From: Hofstenia miamia
Taxonomy: Eukaryota; Xenacoelomorpha; Acoela; Hofsteniidae
NCBI GenBank assembly: GCA_900660155.1
Contig: CABFPE010000539.1
Span: 384,683-412,352 of the forward strand
DNA length: 27,670 nucleotides
Reading direction: 5' to 3'
In this document: piece by piece, positions 1 to 10,429 of the stretch
How the letters are laid out: each line of letters starts with the position of its first letter
Position numbering within the stretch: the stretch's first letter is position 1
Notes under the pieces: model-generated
What the model saw: the letters and a program-made list of their open reading frames with translations, nothing else
The model's database searches: none
Told to the model about the DNA's origin: nothing
Translations under genes and position numbers: made by a program

Positions 1-28
<28 letters not shown>
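1..28. repeat. (TA)n microsatellite
   Basis: Perfect alternating AT/TA run at the window edge, so its true length is unknown. No gene is associated with it. Confidence 0.95.
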
Positions 29-31
<3 letters not shown>

Positions 32-387
32 TACATTAGAGAGTGACATCAGGTACCCACCCAATATTCACATAATATATTTTAAATTATTACATGTTGC
101 AGTTATATTTTGACTTGCGCAAATTCAATTAAAATTTTTAAAGTACGAAAATTTAAATTTAAGAAATTCTAACATTGATGAATATTGTAATATCATCACC
201 CAGGCAAAAGATGTGCATAATAACAAGGTATGATTTAGATACAGCACATAACAGATTCTAATATGCGGGGTAATGTATACGTTCACTCTAACTGTTCTTT
301 CGTGATTATAAAACTATAGAGATAACTTAATTAATGCTCCAAAACGAATCTAAACACTACTATTTAGGTAGCACTATTGAAGGTAAT

Positions 388-391
<4 letters not shown>
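29..391. other. AT-rich DNA, nothing recognised
   Basis: I see no open frame of note, no structural RNA and no repeat family here. It is anonymous AT-rich sequence between two microsatellites. Confidence 0.6.

Positions 392-419
<28 letters not shown>
392..419. repeat. (GA)n microsatellite
   Basis: About 14 uninterrupted GA units. The short open frame that runs through it (377-577, plus) owes its Arg-Glu alternation to this repeat and is not evidence of a gene. Confidence 0.95.
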
Positions 420-420
<1 letters not shown>

Positions 421-423
<3 letters not shown>

Positions 424-1519
424 TGATGGGCACACTTGCCCGAAGCTATATCACAAAGACAGTTCGCAGTTCATAAACAGTTCAATCCATCGATTCATCC
501 ATCCACATCCATATTTCCATCCGCTCGCCACTCAGATCATTCTCAATGAAAGAGATTTGTTATGTGTGCCTACCTAATGTGTAATAAATCCCAGTCAAAA
601 ACCGACTTAACTCTCATTCTCAAATGTGTTGCCATAATACATATTTAAGATAACATATTGCAAAAAGACACTAGCTGCTATACAATGAAGTAAAGATAGT
701 TAATATAAAAATAGAGCAGCTTCCTACATTTAGTTAAAAGATATATACAATAACGACAGATGATAAATATAAGACACAACACTAGCTGCTGACAAAATAA
801 AAAGATAACTATAACCTAAGGCAGCTTCTAACCTACATATGCACAATATACAATTAATACAAATAATACAGTCACTTATTGGTCAATTATAAGTCAGCAA
901 TTTGGATCTAAAATATCAAATACATAAATAACACACCTAAGGTGGCTATCAGCCTTTTGTGAGTTTATTACTACATGTAATACAAATGAACAGTAGCCAG
1001 CTAAGCATGAGAAAAACATTCCTATTCCTAATTGTAACCTAATTGCATGAAATTTTCGAGGCTAACATCTCGTAATAATCCCTCACAACACCTCTCAATC
1101 GTTGCACACAAGAAATGCTTAGCTGTGCATTGACATTTAAGTTAATCAAACCAAAAAGATAAAGTAAACTACTAAGAGTTAATTTTTCATCCATCTTACA
1201 GCACTTGGTTCCTATTTATATAAAATTTAATTAAACATATTTACCAATTAAGCAAGTACCAGTTGCTAATTGATTTTATGTCCACATAATAGAGTTTGGT
1301 GTGACCCACGTGGTTAGCTAAAATTAATGTGGAGCTTAATCTCCACAAGTGTTTTGTCAAATTCAATGTGACCAGTAATTGCTTTTACAATTTTACAATT
1401 TGTCAAATCACTTATGATAATTCCATTAAATTGACAAGAGTTTCTTATTAGAGTTTTTCATTGATTTTCTTTCTTTGTTCTTTGTTGCAATTCAATTTCA
1501 TGGGATTATGCTACACGCC
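421..1519. other. Non-coding AT-rich stretch
   Basis: No credible coding region. It holds a diverged direct repeat (separate entry) and one small perfect hairpin at 1328-1347, with a 7-bp stem TGTGGAG/CTCCACA around the 6-base loop CTTAAT. The hairpin has no T-run behind it and no gene next to it, so I assign no function. Confidence 0.6.
668..836. repeat. Diverged direct repeat, two ~60-bp units
   Basis: Units at about 668-728 and 776-836 share ACACTAGCTGCT at the start and GCAGCTTC near the end, with an A-rich middle that differs by substitutions and indels. The period is about 108 bp. It could be the remnant of a tandem satellite or part of an unrecognised mobile element. Confidence 0.55.
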
Positions 1520-2345
1520 TCCCTAAGCTTGCGCTAATTTTAGAGTCGCCTTCTCTCCATGCACTATTGTGTGTGCTTGTTTGATCAAGATCTCTGCTTT
1601 CTCTTCTTCCAAGGTAATGTCTGTGAATTCGACATGTTTTGTAAGAATCAATACTGCTTCGTTTTCTGTTGTAACAGTGTCTGCATACTTGATTATGTTA
1701 AGATCAATTCTGTAATTGATGTTATTTGTCACAATTCGTTAATTTTCTTTGTGAATATTGGATAAAATGTTCTGTATATCTTCAATCCTATTAATCCGAC
1801 CATCAAAGTCATGAGTGCATCTGCGTGACTTGTGTGTGTTAGTTCTTCTTTCAACTTACTTTTTGGGTAGAAGAATTTGAATATTTAGTAAGCTTCTTGT
1901 GTTCTTGACATCTTTGTAGAAAAAGCTGATGTTGTTGAATATGTTTTCCTTAGTTATCTCATTGGAGTTGTTTTTGTCCATTCTTATAATTGTGATCACC
2001 TCTATTCTTTTAAATAAATCTTAAAATCTGTATTCCCTGTTCCATATGTCTAACCATACTAGGTCGTTGACGTCTGTGAATAGCATTATGGTTTTAAGAG
2101 ATCTTTTTTCAATCTCTTTACGCATTTCTTCTAGCTGTTTGTGTATCAGTTCCCCTTCTTTATATAGGTTGTATGGAGTGATCTTTCCTTCAATATAGAT
2201 ACACTCGCTTTTGTTTTCTGCTAGCATCATTGCTTTGGTTTTCTTATATGCCTCCGATGTGATCATTTTCCTTGCTATTTCTTTTGTTTTTGTTTACGTC
2301 TTGAATTCATGTAGATATCCTTTGGCTACTGTAGAATCTTGCCAA
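1520..2345 (-). pseudogene. Gag-like fragment C (divergent)
   Basis: Two open pieces on the minus strand (2266-2021 and 1732-1523), joined by a mostly open but frame-shifted stretch, encode a charged, Glu/Lys/Ile-rich, probably helical protein. It looks like a distant version of the gag-like proteins A and B further right. The upstream piece begins near an EAYKK block comparable to SAYKK in A. The downstream piece has an I-D-L...T-T...E-A-V pattern comparable to A at about 12320-12270, and the spacing between these landmarks (about 580 bp) is close to that in A (about 630 bp). There is no zinc knuckle, protease or RT, so this would be a gag-only fragment. Similarity is judged by eye and is weak; it could instead be an unrelated helical ORF. 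Confidence 0.35.
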
Positions 2346-2593
2346 TCCACTTTTTGCACTTATTTTGTAGTAACTTATTACTTTTCATAGTTGATACAAC
2401 AAGCAAGCTTGACAAGCTCCTAATCCTCTCCTTTCATTTGAGTGTTAGTCTGATTAACTTATATTAATAAACATTAGCTTATCTAATTGCTTATCTAACA
2501 ATGACTCATTTAGATAAAGAGTGGTAGATGGAAGACAGGGTCGAAACCCGAAGCAGTACCATGTGATTCCAGAGATCCGCCAATCAGCCACAA

Positions 2594-3118
2594 CTACAAT
2601 TTGCATTTGAACTCTGCAGTGAAAACCATTAATGGGATCAGTGTGTGAATAGAAAACTCAGTGATTGTGTATTGGTGACTACCTATGAATTTAGTGCATT
2701 GATTGGTTTTGTTATTATGACTATGTAAAGATAATGAAACACAGTGACCACAATGCTTTCGCTTGTTATCAAGCCTTACATATAATAGCCCTACAGATAT
2801 AGTAATACATGCTAGCCCTTCGTACATGTAAGCAATCAATGCAGTCGGCAAGAAAGTGAATGCATAAATCGGCCAAAGGTCTATGGGATAAAACAATGAG
2901 CAACTTAAATCTAATACCGAAGTAATAATAATTGTAATGTAATAACACGAACTAGTTGAATTCAATACTGAATTACTGACTATGATATAAAACCATAAAC
3001 GACTAGGATTCAATAATGGAATAATAAACATGTAGAGCAAGGTAAATAGAATCATAATAACTGACAAGCAATGAGCAATAGGAAAGCTATAACGGAGAAA
3101 AATTCCACTGCGAGGAAA
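2594..3118 (-). other. Unexplained hydrophobic open frame (174 codons)
   Basis: A minus-strand frame open from the stop at 3121-3119 to the stop at 2594, in DNA where random frames average about a dozen codons. It has no ATG in its first 20 codons; the first Met lies in the run S-V-I-M-I-L-F. The translation is rich in Ile, Leu, Phe and Tyr. A first long apolar segment covers about residues 18-40 and two or three more follow up to about residue 112. A polar Cys/His/Asn-containing tail ends it. It lies downstream of gag-like unit B on the same strand, roughly where an env-like ORF would sit, but I recognise no family. It may be an exon, a retroelement third ORF, or chance: at this base composition one such frame per window is not impossible. 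Confidence 0.2.
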
Positions 3119-3649
3119 TTACAGCTATCACCCTCATGGCCGTTGAATAGCTGATCGTGAGGCTGCTCCAGCATTCCTTTAAATGGATGTGGGAACCACT
3201 GTACAATTACCTGTAGCACTTAAACGTTTAGCTTTCCATAAAATAGTAAATAACCTGACAAGAGAAGAAGTAAATCCAAACTAAATTTGTTCATCAATTA
3301 TCTTAACAATCGTAACATATTTATAGCACTTTTTAGTAAATAAACAATTACTCGACTAGTACCTGTTTGATCGATTCTTGTTTACAATTTTCCCTCATAT
3401 TTTAGTTCTGCTATTAATTACGCAACATCAGAGTTAATTTTTGTATACTGTTTCGCCATCTTTGTTTTTGCCAAATACTGTCAAGCAAAATTTAAATATA
3501 AACTGCATAAAACAATTTACAAATCAAATAATCAATCATAATCATGTGTTTACATATTAATTATTATTATACTTTAGTCTTAGTTACATCCATCTTTCTT
3601 CTTATTTTGAACACACGTGATTATTCGATGGATTATGCCACACTACTCA
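3119..3649. other. AT-rich spacer, nothing recognised
   Basis: Between the hydrophobic open frame and the decayed end of gag-like unit B. No open frame, repeat family or RNA structure could be supported. Confidence 0.5.
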
Positions 3650-6554
3650 TCTGTCTTTTGGTAGACGCCATCTTGGTAACAGCATTGGAATAGATATTGT
3701 TTTTGGTGGTGTGCATTTAAGGATTTTTGTCTGCACGCTTTATTCAATTATTTCTGATGTCATTGGTGCTGTCACAATCCCGATATTTGCAGGATAGTTC
3801 ATCTTTTCTTCTGATATTTTCTCCCAAAATTTTGGGGTTAATCCTTTTCTCTGTAGGTTGATCATTCTGTTTGTTAGTATTTCTACTTTCAATGTTATGC
3901 ATTGTACATTTATCACCAGCTGATTGTAATTCATTGAGTTGTGTTCTGGTGAAGGCTTCTGTAAACATAATTTTCATTGTTGCTACTGTGTGGTTTTCTT
4001 TGCTTGTCTGGTAGTTCTGATTTGCTATTTATGTTTCTTTTTCCTTAGTTATTTTAATTTCTACCACATACCACTCATCCTCCATGTCAATCCATTCTAT
4101 ATTGCTAGCTGGTCTGAGATTTCCACATTTCTCCATATTTATAGCGTCTATCTGCTCTTGTGTTTTAGGTGATAGTATTATATTTGTTGATGTTAATAGT
4201 TTGTCTTCTAACATCATTTCCATTTGCGATTTTTCATCATTTCAAGAACTTCTCCTGGCTTACTTATTCCCACTTTTGACATCTCTTTATCCTTTTTTTA
4301 TGATTTTTGTAAGAAAGCATGAATCTTTCCATTTGAGTTGTGATTATCTGACATACATTTTTTTGTTAATGGTTTGAACTATTTTTATTGTATTACTTAT
4401 TCTTCTTTTGACCAATTTTCACATTGCTAACAAAGGTTGTTCCTCTATCTGTAGTAGCTTTGTCTCCAATGTGGCTCCCCAAATATATTTTTTCATTGGT
4501 TCTTTGAATAGTGATATCTCATTTGGACATATGCCCGTTCTGTTAGTATGTTGTGACCAGTGTTATTTTACACATTGGGTTTTCTTTGGTGATGATTCTT
4601 ACTGAGCATCACTCAATAGTCTGCATTGGTTTCTCCTGCTTGTCTGGAGATGCTAATTTCTCTGTAATTCCCTTCAATAGCCAGTTCTTTGTAGTCACAT
4701 TGATTAGTGAGAAAGCTATTTCATAGCATTTTTGTTTACTTAATTGCATTCTTAGTCTTCTTGAGATCAGTAATTTCAGATTTCCATCTTCAATTAAATA
4801 GATGGATAACAGCCATGTCATTGTTCTATATCTTATCTCTGGTGCATTGATCTCCTCAAACATATATCTTTTGAAGTCTTTTTTAGTGTTCAGCTCATAT
4901 GCCTTATTGATTTCTTGCAGTGTGACTTCAACAGACTTGTGATACATTTTTGTGTGTGCTTCAATATGTATAATCAGCAACTTTTCTTCTGTAGTTTTTG
5001 TTATTTTCATATCTTTCCCTATTTCTTGAATTTGCTCCAAATGCTCTTGCCACTGATTCAGACTAAATTGTATGTGAAGTTGCATTATTTTCTCTAAGTT
5101 TTGTATATTTGTTGTCATCTCAATGGTTTTTGCTTGCTGGTATAGTTTGACAGCAATCCACAGTTCAACCATTAACCTGTATTCCTCCCCACAATAATTG
5201 AGCTGTAGATCAAATTTAATTTGTTGTGAGATTGCAGTTTCATCTGGTTCTCTCACTTTTGGAAATACCTCCATGCATATATTTCTTAGGAAATGCAGTA
5301 TTTCTTCTTCTGTGGTAACTGTTATTATCACTATTTGTGTACCTATTAATTCTGCTATCTGTGGTGTGTTTTTCCAGTTTCTGATTGTACTCTTTATAGG
5401 TAGTTATGTAAATTAGAGTTAAGTTATCTTTATCATTATTAATCTGCTAAATATCTGCTATTCTTTCTTTGTTTTTTATTATATTTTGGGCTTTGTTTAG
5501 TGTTAAATTATCATTGAAAACCGTGTGTAGTGTGCTTCTATAGTATGGGCATTTCAAAGTTTCATTCATTCTTTCAGGATAATTTATAATTGTATTTACC
5601 ATAGGCCAGTTTTCTTTATATAGTACTAGTGGTAAGTTTATTTTGTCCATTTTTGTCTGTCTCTGTATGTAACTTTGAGTTTCTGGTGATAGTTTTTTGC
5701 ATGCATTGTATTTCATCTTTGTTTTTACAATGAATATGGATGTAGCTTTTCTCCATCAATGGTTGACATATGCTTGATTTGTTCAAATGATCACATTGTT
5801 CTCTCTGATGTAGAGTTAGTTTTATCTGAGGGGGCATGTAACATACCCTGATAGATTATGAGAGGTGCTCAGTTCATATTCCATGTTCAAACCACTGCTG
5901 ATGGCCTCCAGTTGGTCCCCTTTTGGTTGGTTCCTTTCCAGAGCTCCATTGGCACTTGACCATGTGTGGGTTTTGCACCATTTACACCTTCCTGTGGTAA
6001 CTCTTTCATCCACTTGCCCTTTAATCAGCAATGTGGAGTACTCAAAGAAAAGTTGGGACTTCATTTGATCTTCTTACTTTTCGTCAGTGTGCCCTTTAAT
6101 CAGTGGTGCAGACTAATCAGTACATTAGTTTTACTGCCATTTTTCACCATGCCCTTTAATCAGTGGTGATGACTACTAAGTGATGTTGAAGCTTCACTGC
6201 TTTTCATCATTGTGCCCTTTAATCAGCAGTGAGGACTACTCAGCATTTGTTCCACTTCTTCCCAATCACTGTTTTCCTTGTCCCTTGGTCTTGTTGGTTT
6301 TCCTCTCTTCACTTGCTTCCTGGGGTTTGATTCACTCTGCATCACTCTTTTCTTTGATGATCAATCACTCATTCTGCTGTTCAAAATTCCTAAACTGATT
6401 TATTAAAACTTAAGTCCCATGTTTCAGGGTTGTAATTAATATTTTGTTTTGCTGCCCTCTGAGGCATAACTCTTTGTTGTATATTATCATTGCTAATATC
6501 ATGTCAAAATTGTTCTTCAAATTCCTCCTCTGGCAGACTATCTAATTCATCCAT
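3650..6554 (-). pseudogene. Gag-like unit B, frameshifted
   Basis: A second copy of the large gag-like protein found in element A, broken into frames. The putative start is the ATG at 6554, reading M-D-E-L-D-S-L-P then a Glu-rich stretch; it is clearly coding-like for about 50 codons. Next come a basic stretch (about 6360-6241), four LKG repeats (6240-6000), and the gag core as open pieces at 5837-5616, 5716-5447, 5331-4609 (240 aa, the longest), 4223-4029 and 3977-3740. The core pairs with A piece by piece: PMVNTIINYP in B with PMVNVIISYP in A, KTIEMTTN with KTIKMTTN, NKAYELNTKKDFK with NRAYQPNTNKDFK, KNWLLKG with KNWLLMG, and QEQIDAINMEK with QQQIDRINIEK. The product would be a long helical nucleocapsid-precursor-like protein, far longer than a usual gypsy gag. 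No zinc knuckle, protease or RT follows, so B is truncated at its 3' end. Its start lies 52 bp beyond the integrase stop of A. Confidence 0.65.
6000..6240 (-). repeat. Four coding-frame LKG repeats near the B gag N-terminus
   Basis: On the plus strand the word CCCTTTAATCAG recurs at about 6017, 6092, 6152 and 6215. On the minus strand each unit reads Ser-x-x-His-x-stop-Leu-Lys-Gly followed by Lys/Met/Thr-rich residues. The stop is TGA every time (6225-6223, 6162-6160, 6102-6100, 6027-6025). Spacings are 63, 60 and 75 bp, all multiples of three, as expected of repeats that once kept a reading frame. The frame upstream (6360-6241) is open and basic. The same motif occurs at 9440-9565 and 13095-13245. 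Confidence 0.8.
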
Positions 6555-6606
6555 CTTATATGTGTTTTCACCTTGATTTTGTATAATTTAAATTCTGCTT
6601 TGTTAT

Positions 6607-7730
6607 CTAGGGTTGTGTTGCTGCTTTGATATCTGTTATCACTCTTTTCAAGTTTTGAAAATGTAGAGTCTTGTCCTTATTTAATACATATTTGTTATTA
6701 TCTAACAATCTTTTAATTGTGTATGGACCTGACCATACAGTTTTTAATTTTCTTACTTGGTTTACATCACTCACTTTAATAGGTGTAAATGCATATACTT
6801 TATCTCCTAATTGGTGTGTGTGTCTGTAGATTTTTTTATTATAATTCCTCTGTTGTCTAGTGTCTGACTTCTTTATGTTGTGACAAATTGTTTCATGAAT
6901 AGCTGTGATTCTATCTTTCAACTGTCTCAGAAACTGATTGTCCATTTTATCAGAGTATTCTGCAAATTGCATAGATAGTGGTGTTACCATTTCTCTGCAT
7001 ACATTGTTTTAAATGGAGTAATTTGTGTGGTTGAGTGTACTGATGTATTGTAAAAATATTCTGTCATTTGTATTACTTCTTGCCATTTGTGTCAGCCTAT
7101 CCTTGATGTGCCTACCCTGATCAATTTTATTAATGTTCTGTTAGGTCTCTCAATAGCACCATTTGCTTGAGGGTGATACACTGTTGTAAATTCACTTACT
7201 ATTTCCAATAACTTTGTTAGTTCTTGAAAGAGTGCACTTTCAAATTGTGGACCATTTTTCTGTTATAATTTTCCATTGGACCTATTTTCAAAATCCACTC
7301 TTTTAGTATTATGATTGCAGTTTCTTCAGCAGTTGTATTTTTCATCAGTATTATTCTTGCATATTGCATGAAATTATCTACCATTACTAATACATATTGA
7401 TATCTTTCTTCATCTCTGGATAACATTGCTAGATCTATGTGTACCACTTCATTTGGTCTTGTTGCAATTATTTTCTCTAAAGGCACTTTTTGTGTGGGGA
7501 AATGCTGATTATTATTCAAGAGACAAGTAGTGCATTAGTTTATAATGTCCTCTGTTATATTCCTTATTGCAATTGTATTGCACTTAGAATTGAATGTAAC
7601 TTCCATTTGTGTAATTCCCAAGTGTCCACATTCATGAATTCTTCTCACTATATACCTCTTATAGTATTCAGGTATTGCTATTCTGTTGGCTTTTCCAGTT
7701 ACATATAAGAGATCATTTTCATTCAATTTC
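6607..7730 (-). pseudogene. Integrase of element A
   Basis: Integrase joins retroelement cDNA into the host genome. The N-terminal zinc module is visible: HECGH (His-x3-His) near 7640, then CTTC (Cys-x2-Cys) just after a TAA that breaks the frame at about 7535. The catalytic core follows in 7519-7217, with VHIDL holding the first acidic residue. The second acidic residue lies just before NGPQFESALF (about 7245-7216), where an indel blurs the frame. The third is the Glu in HPQANGAIERP (about 7175-7145). The C-terminal 127-codon piece 6990-6607 carries the chromodomain-free GPY-type module WSGPYTIKRLL, then HFQNLKRV and the stop at 6607. At least three frame breaks and one TGA make it non-functional. 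Confidence 0.85.
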
Positions 7731-7738
7731 CAAATATA

Positions 7739-8640
7739 TCAACAGTAGTAATTTTTCGCAATTTTGGACATTTTATACTCCTGAGTTTTCACTTTTTGTC
7801 TTATCCCCCTTAGTGTGATGTCTTCTTTTTGTTTTTCAATTATTTTATCTTTTGTGAACTCTTCCTTTAGCATGATAGGTGTTATTGCTTCCCCTTTTTT
7901 ATGGACCTCTATTTCTAGGAGTTGTTCATACTCATTGTGTGGAAGGAATTGAAATTCTATTGTCTGTCTGTCTTTTTTCTCAAGATCCCTCTGGTATTCT
8001 AGGAGTGACGTCCAAAAATCTGCGTTACTATGTAGTTTTCCCTTTCTATGTTCTATTGCAAATGTGAACTTATTTAAGTACTCAATCCATCTAGACACAA
8101 TTGATGATTTGTCTCCTGAACATTTCTTAAGCCATGCCAATCCACTGTTGTTGGTTTTTGCTTTGAATCTCTTTCCTATTAGGAAATGTCTAAACTTTTT
8201 TATGCTTTCAATTAATACAAGCATCTCCAACTTTGTTGGCCCATACTTTCCTTTGCTAGGTTTCAATTTTGTACTGAAAAATTGTACCAGTAATTCTTTT
8301 CTGTCTTTTATTTGTCTGAGAGTTGCTCCTATAGCTACTTTACTAGCATCACAGTCTAAGATAAACTCTTTTGTATAATCTGGCATATTCAGTGAAGGCA
8401 ATTTTGACAGTTCATGTTTTATGTTATCAAGCTCCTCTTGTTGTTCCCATGTCCACTCAAAGGGTACTGAATTCTTCATCAAATTTGTCATTTTTGCAGT
8501 TTTTCCTGCTACATTAGGTATGAATGGCCCATAGTAATTGAAAAATCGCATAATTCTTTGTAAGTCTTTTCTATTATTAGGTTTTTTCATTATCCTTATC
8601 ATTTCTCATGTGTTATCTTTCATTCTTATCTGGACTTTTG
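7739..8640 (-). pseudogene. RT connection and RNase H of element A
   Basis: RNase H removes the RNA strand of the RNA/DNA hybrid during reverse transcription. The 287-codon frame 8602-7739 is the best preserved piece of element A. It opens with the connection segment NRKDLQRIMRFFNYYGPFIPN, then WTWEQQEE, then the RNase H core LDCDASKVAIGATL (first acidic residues present). After that come KLEMLVLIES, a tether-like SRWIEYLNKFTFAIEHRKGKL and a tail leading to integrase. The usual Thr-Asp-His/Asn triplet is Thr-Asn-Asn here, so one catalytic-region Asp is lost. Both ends of the frame are TGA codons (after DNT upstream, after NYYC downstream) and coding-like sequence continues in frame beyond each. 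Confidence 0.85.
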
Positions 8641-9350
8641 ATATTATTCATTTGAGAAATATGACTTTTTCTTTCAGTATGTTACATTTGTTCCCATTTA
8701 CTCTCAATCCAGCTTTTTTAATATTTTCAACAATCTGTCTAGCCTGTCTAGGCATTCCTCCATTGTGTCAATTGTTATTATGATGTCATCAATATAGGCA
8801 TTTATTCCTTCTTTGATTTTATGTGGCTTATTTTTGAGAACTTTTGTGTTATACCACTGAAATGTTGCTGGTGCATTATGTAAACCAAATGCCATGTAGA
8901 TCCATTTGTAGAATCCATATGGTTTATAAAAGCTGTTTTCTCTATATCATTTGGTTCAATTTGCCCCTGCCAGTATGCTTTGCAAAGATCTATTACTGTG
9001 AAGTATTTATGTTTACTCACTTTATATAACATGCCTTCAATTCTTGGTAACGGGTATGAATCTTTCTTTGTGATCTTATTTAACTTTCAAAAGTCTATCC
9101 ATAATCTATGTTTCTTTCCCTGCTTCACAAACACTGTGGGGGCTGCATATGGTCTCGTGTTTGGTCATATGATTTTGTTGTCTATGATTTCATTCAAGAT
9201 CTTATTGTACTCATCTTTCAATTGCTCAGGTACTCTCTGCACTGGCAGTTTTATTGGCTTACTGATTGTTGTTGTCATGATTTTGTGAGTTTCTTCAATT
9301 GCTTGTCCCACACTAATTTCACCAGAGGTGAATATTCCACTATGTTTCAT
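8640..9350 (-). pseudogene. Reverse transcriptase of element A
   Basis: RNA-directed DNA polymerase domain. The N-terminal approach 9350-9165 contains MKHSGIF and VQRVPEQLKDEYNKIL, matching the usual segment that ends in the GIIRPS-like block, here KII-TGA-PNTRPYAAP. Then come VFVKQGKKHRLWIDF-TGA-KLN, KKDSYPLPRIE, and in the next piece (9032-8802) DLCKAYWQGQ with EKTAF. A frameshift then moves to 8895-8704 with AFGLHNAPATFQ and the catalytic YIDD box (8796-8785), intact here. GLRVNGNKCN and a FLG-like segment close the domain near 8650. The two TGA codons at IDF-x-KLN and II-x-P sit where Arg is usual, suggesting CGA to TGA change. Confidence 0.88.
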
Positions 9351-9439
9351 TTACAATTTTTGTAATTTCTCTCACTCATCCTTTTGTAAGTGGTCATAGT
9401 CTTCTTCTTTTATTTCGGGTATTCGTTCTTCCTCTTCAG

Positions 9440-9600
9440 CATTCATCCCCATGCCTTTTAGTCAGTTGTGAGGATTACTTGCTCCAATGGTGTTCATCCA
9501 TGCATCCTTTAGTCGACCTTGTGGATTACTATATGTGTTCATCTGTGCGCCCTTTAGTCAGCATTGCATATTACTTACTCAATTTTTATCTTCCAAGGGT
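9440..9600 (-). repeat. Three coding-frame LKG repeats in the PR-RT linker of A
   Basis: Same motif as at 6000-6240: SNMQC-TGA-LKG, SNPQG-CGA-LKD and SNPHN-TGA-LKG, followed by Met-Asn in all three. The variable codon is at 9560-9558 (TGA), 9515-9513 (CGA, Arg) and 9464-9462 (TGA). Spacings are 45 and 51 bp, both multiples of three. The frame runs on into a Glu-rich linker (NAEEEERIPEIKEED) leading to the RT. That one unit keeps CGA suggests Arg was the original residue. Confidence 0.8.
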
Positions 9601-9656
9601 TTTCAAATACTGCTGATGTTAGATGTAATACACTTTCCATAGATTTTCACTTTAGA

Positions 9657-10330
9657 TCAATTCATGTTCACATTTCTGTTGGTAGCATTTAATATTGGGA
9701 CTTTTCCTTCTCCATTTTTTATTGAACAGACACTTGAAGGCATTGAAATTCTTTTCATGTTAATTCCTGTTTGTTCATATGGCCTGATTTCCACCATAAT
9801 GTTTATTTCTGTTATAATTGTATGCATCTTCCAGTGGTATGTCTGTAGTTTTCTATCTTCCATGAGTTCAAATAGTATTTTCTGATTTTCTTCAATCTCA
9901 GTTTCCTCTTCTACTTTTATCATTCTATTACCATAATTGATGATGCATTTGTTTTTGCATAGAAAATCATCTCCCAATATTACTTTGTAAGGTAATATGT
10001 TTTTGAGAGCATTGACAACTATTAGAGATTGTTCAAATGTGTTTTTTGAAATTCGCATTCATGCTCTTTCTAGCATCCTTTTGTATCAATGTATTTGCCT
10101 AATGCATTAATCAATCTGCTTAGAGACTTCTTTAAATTGTTTCTACCAAATCCTAGTTTTATTGCAAATTTGTCAATTATTTTTAATTTTCTGCACCTGT
10201 GTAGATAGTTGCTTTAATCATCATGCCATTTATCACAACTGTGATTGTGTTCACATTTCTGAGATCTGTTAGTATCAATAGTGCTGCTTGGTTGTCTTGA
10301 GATGGTGCTCCTAATAGTTTTCTGAATCCT
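9657..10330 (-). pseudogene. Retroviral-type aspartic protease of element A
   Basis: Processes the gag-pol polyprotein in functional elements. A frame near 10330-10190 reads through NTITVVING and MMIKATI to the catalytic triad position, which is Y-T-G-A (codons 10203-10195) instead of D-T-G-A. The catalytic Asp codon is thus TAC, and the enzyme is dead. After a frameshift the second half continues as 10058-9657 with the conserved PYKVILGDDFL, equivalent to the I-L-G-x-D-F-L signature of retropepsins of this group. A ~100-residue linker then leads to the LKG repeats. The upstream neighbour is the gag zinc knuckle. Confidence 0.8.
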
Positions 10331-10429
10331 CAAATTTTTCTTCTTCCCTCAGTTTCCAATAATGTTTCATTTCCAGATTCAATTAAGTCCTCATCATCAT
10401 AGTAGGCTTTCCCATCTTCTATGATATTG

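Noticed and set aside
377..577. 66-codon plus-strand open frame
   Set aside because: Its N-terminus is the GA microsatellite and the rest is low-complexity with no motif.
2535..2575. tRNA-like B-box (GGGTCGAAACCC)
   Set aside because: No matching A-box at the right distance and no foldable acceptor stem; a single short motif is not enough for a tRNA or SINE call.
8064..8378. Plus-strand open frames inside the RNase H region
   Set aside because: Antisense shadows of the conserved minus-strand RNase H frame.
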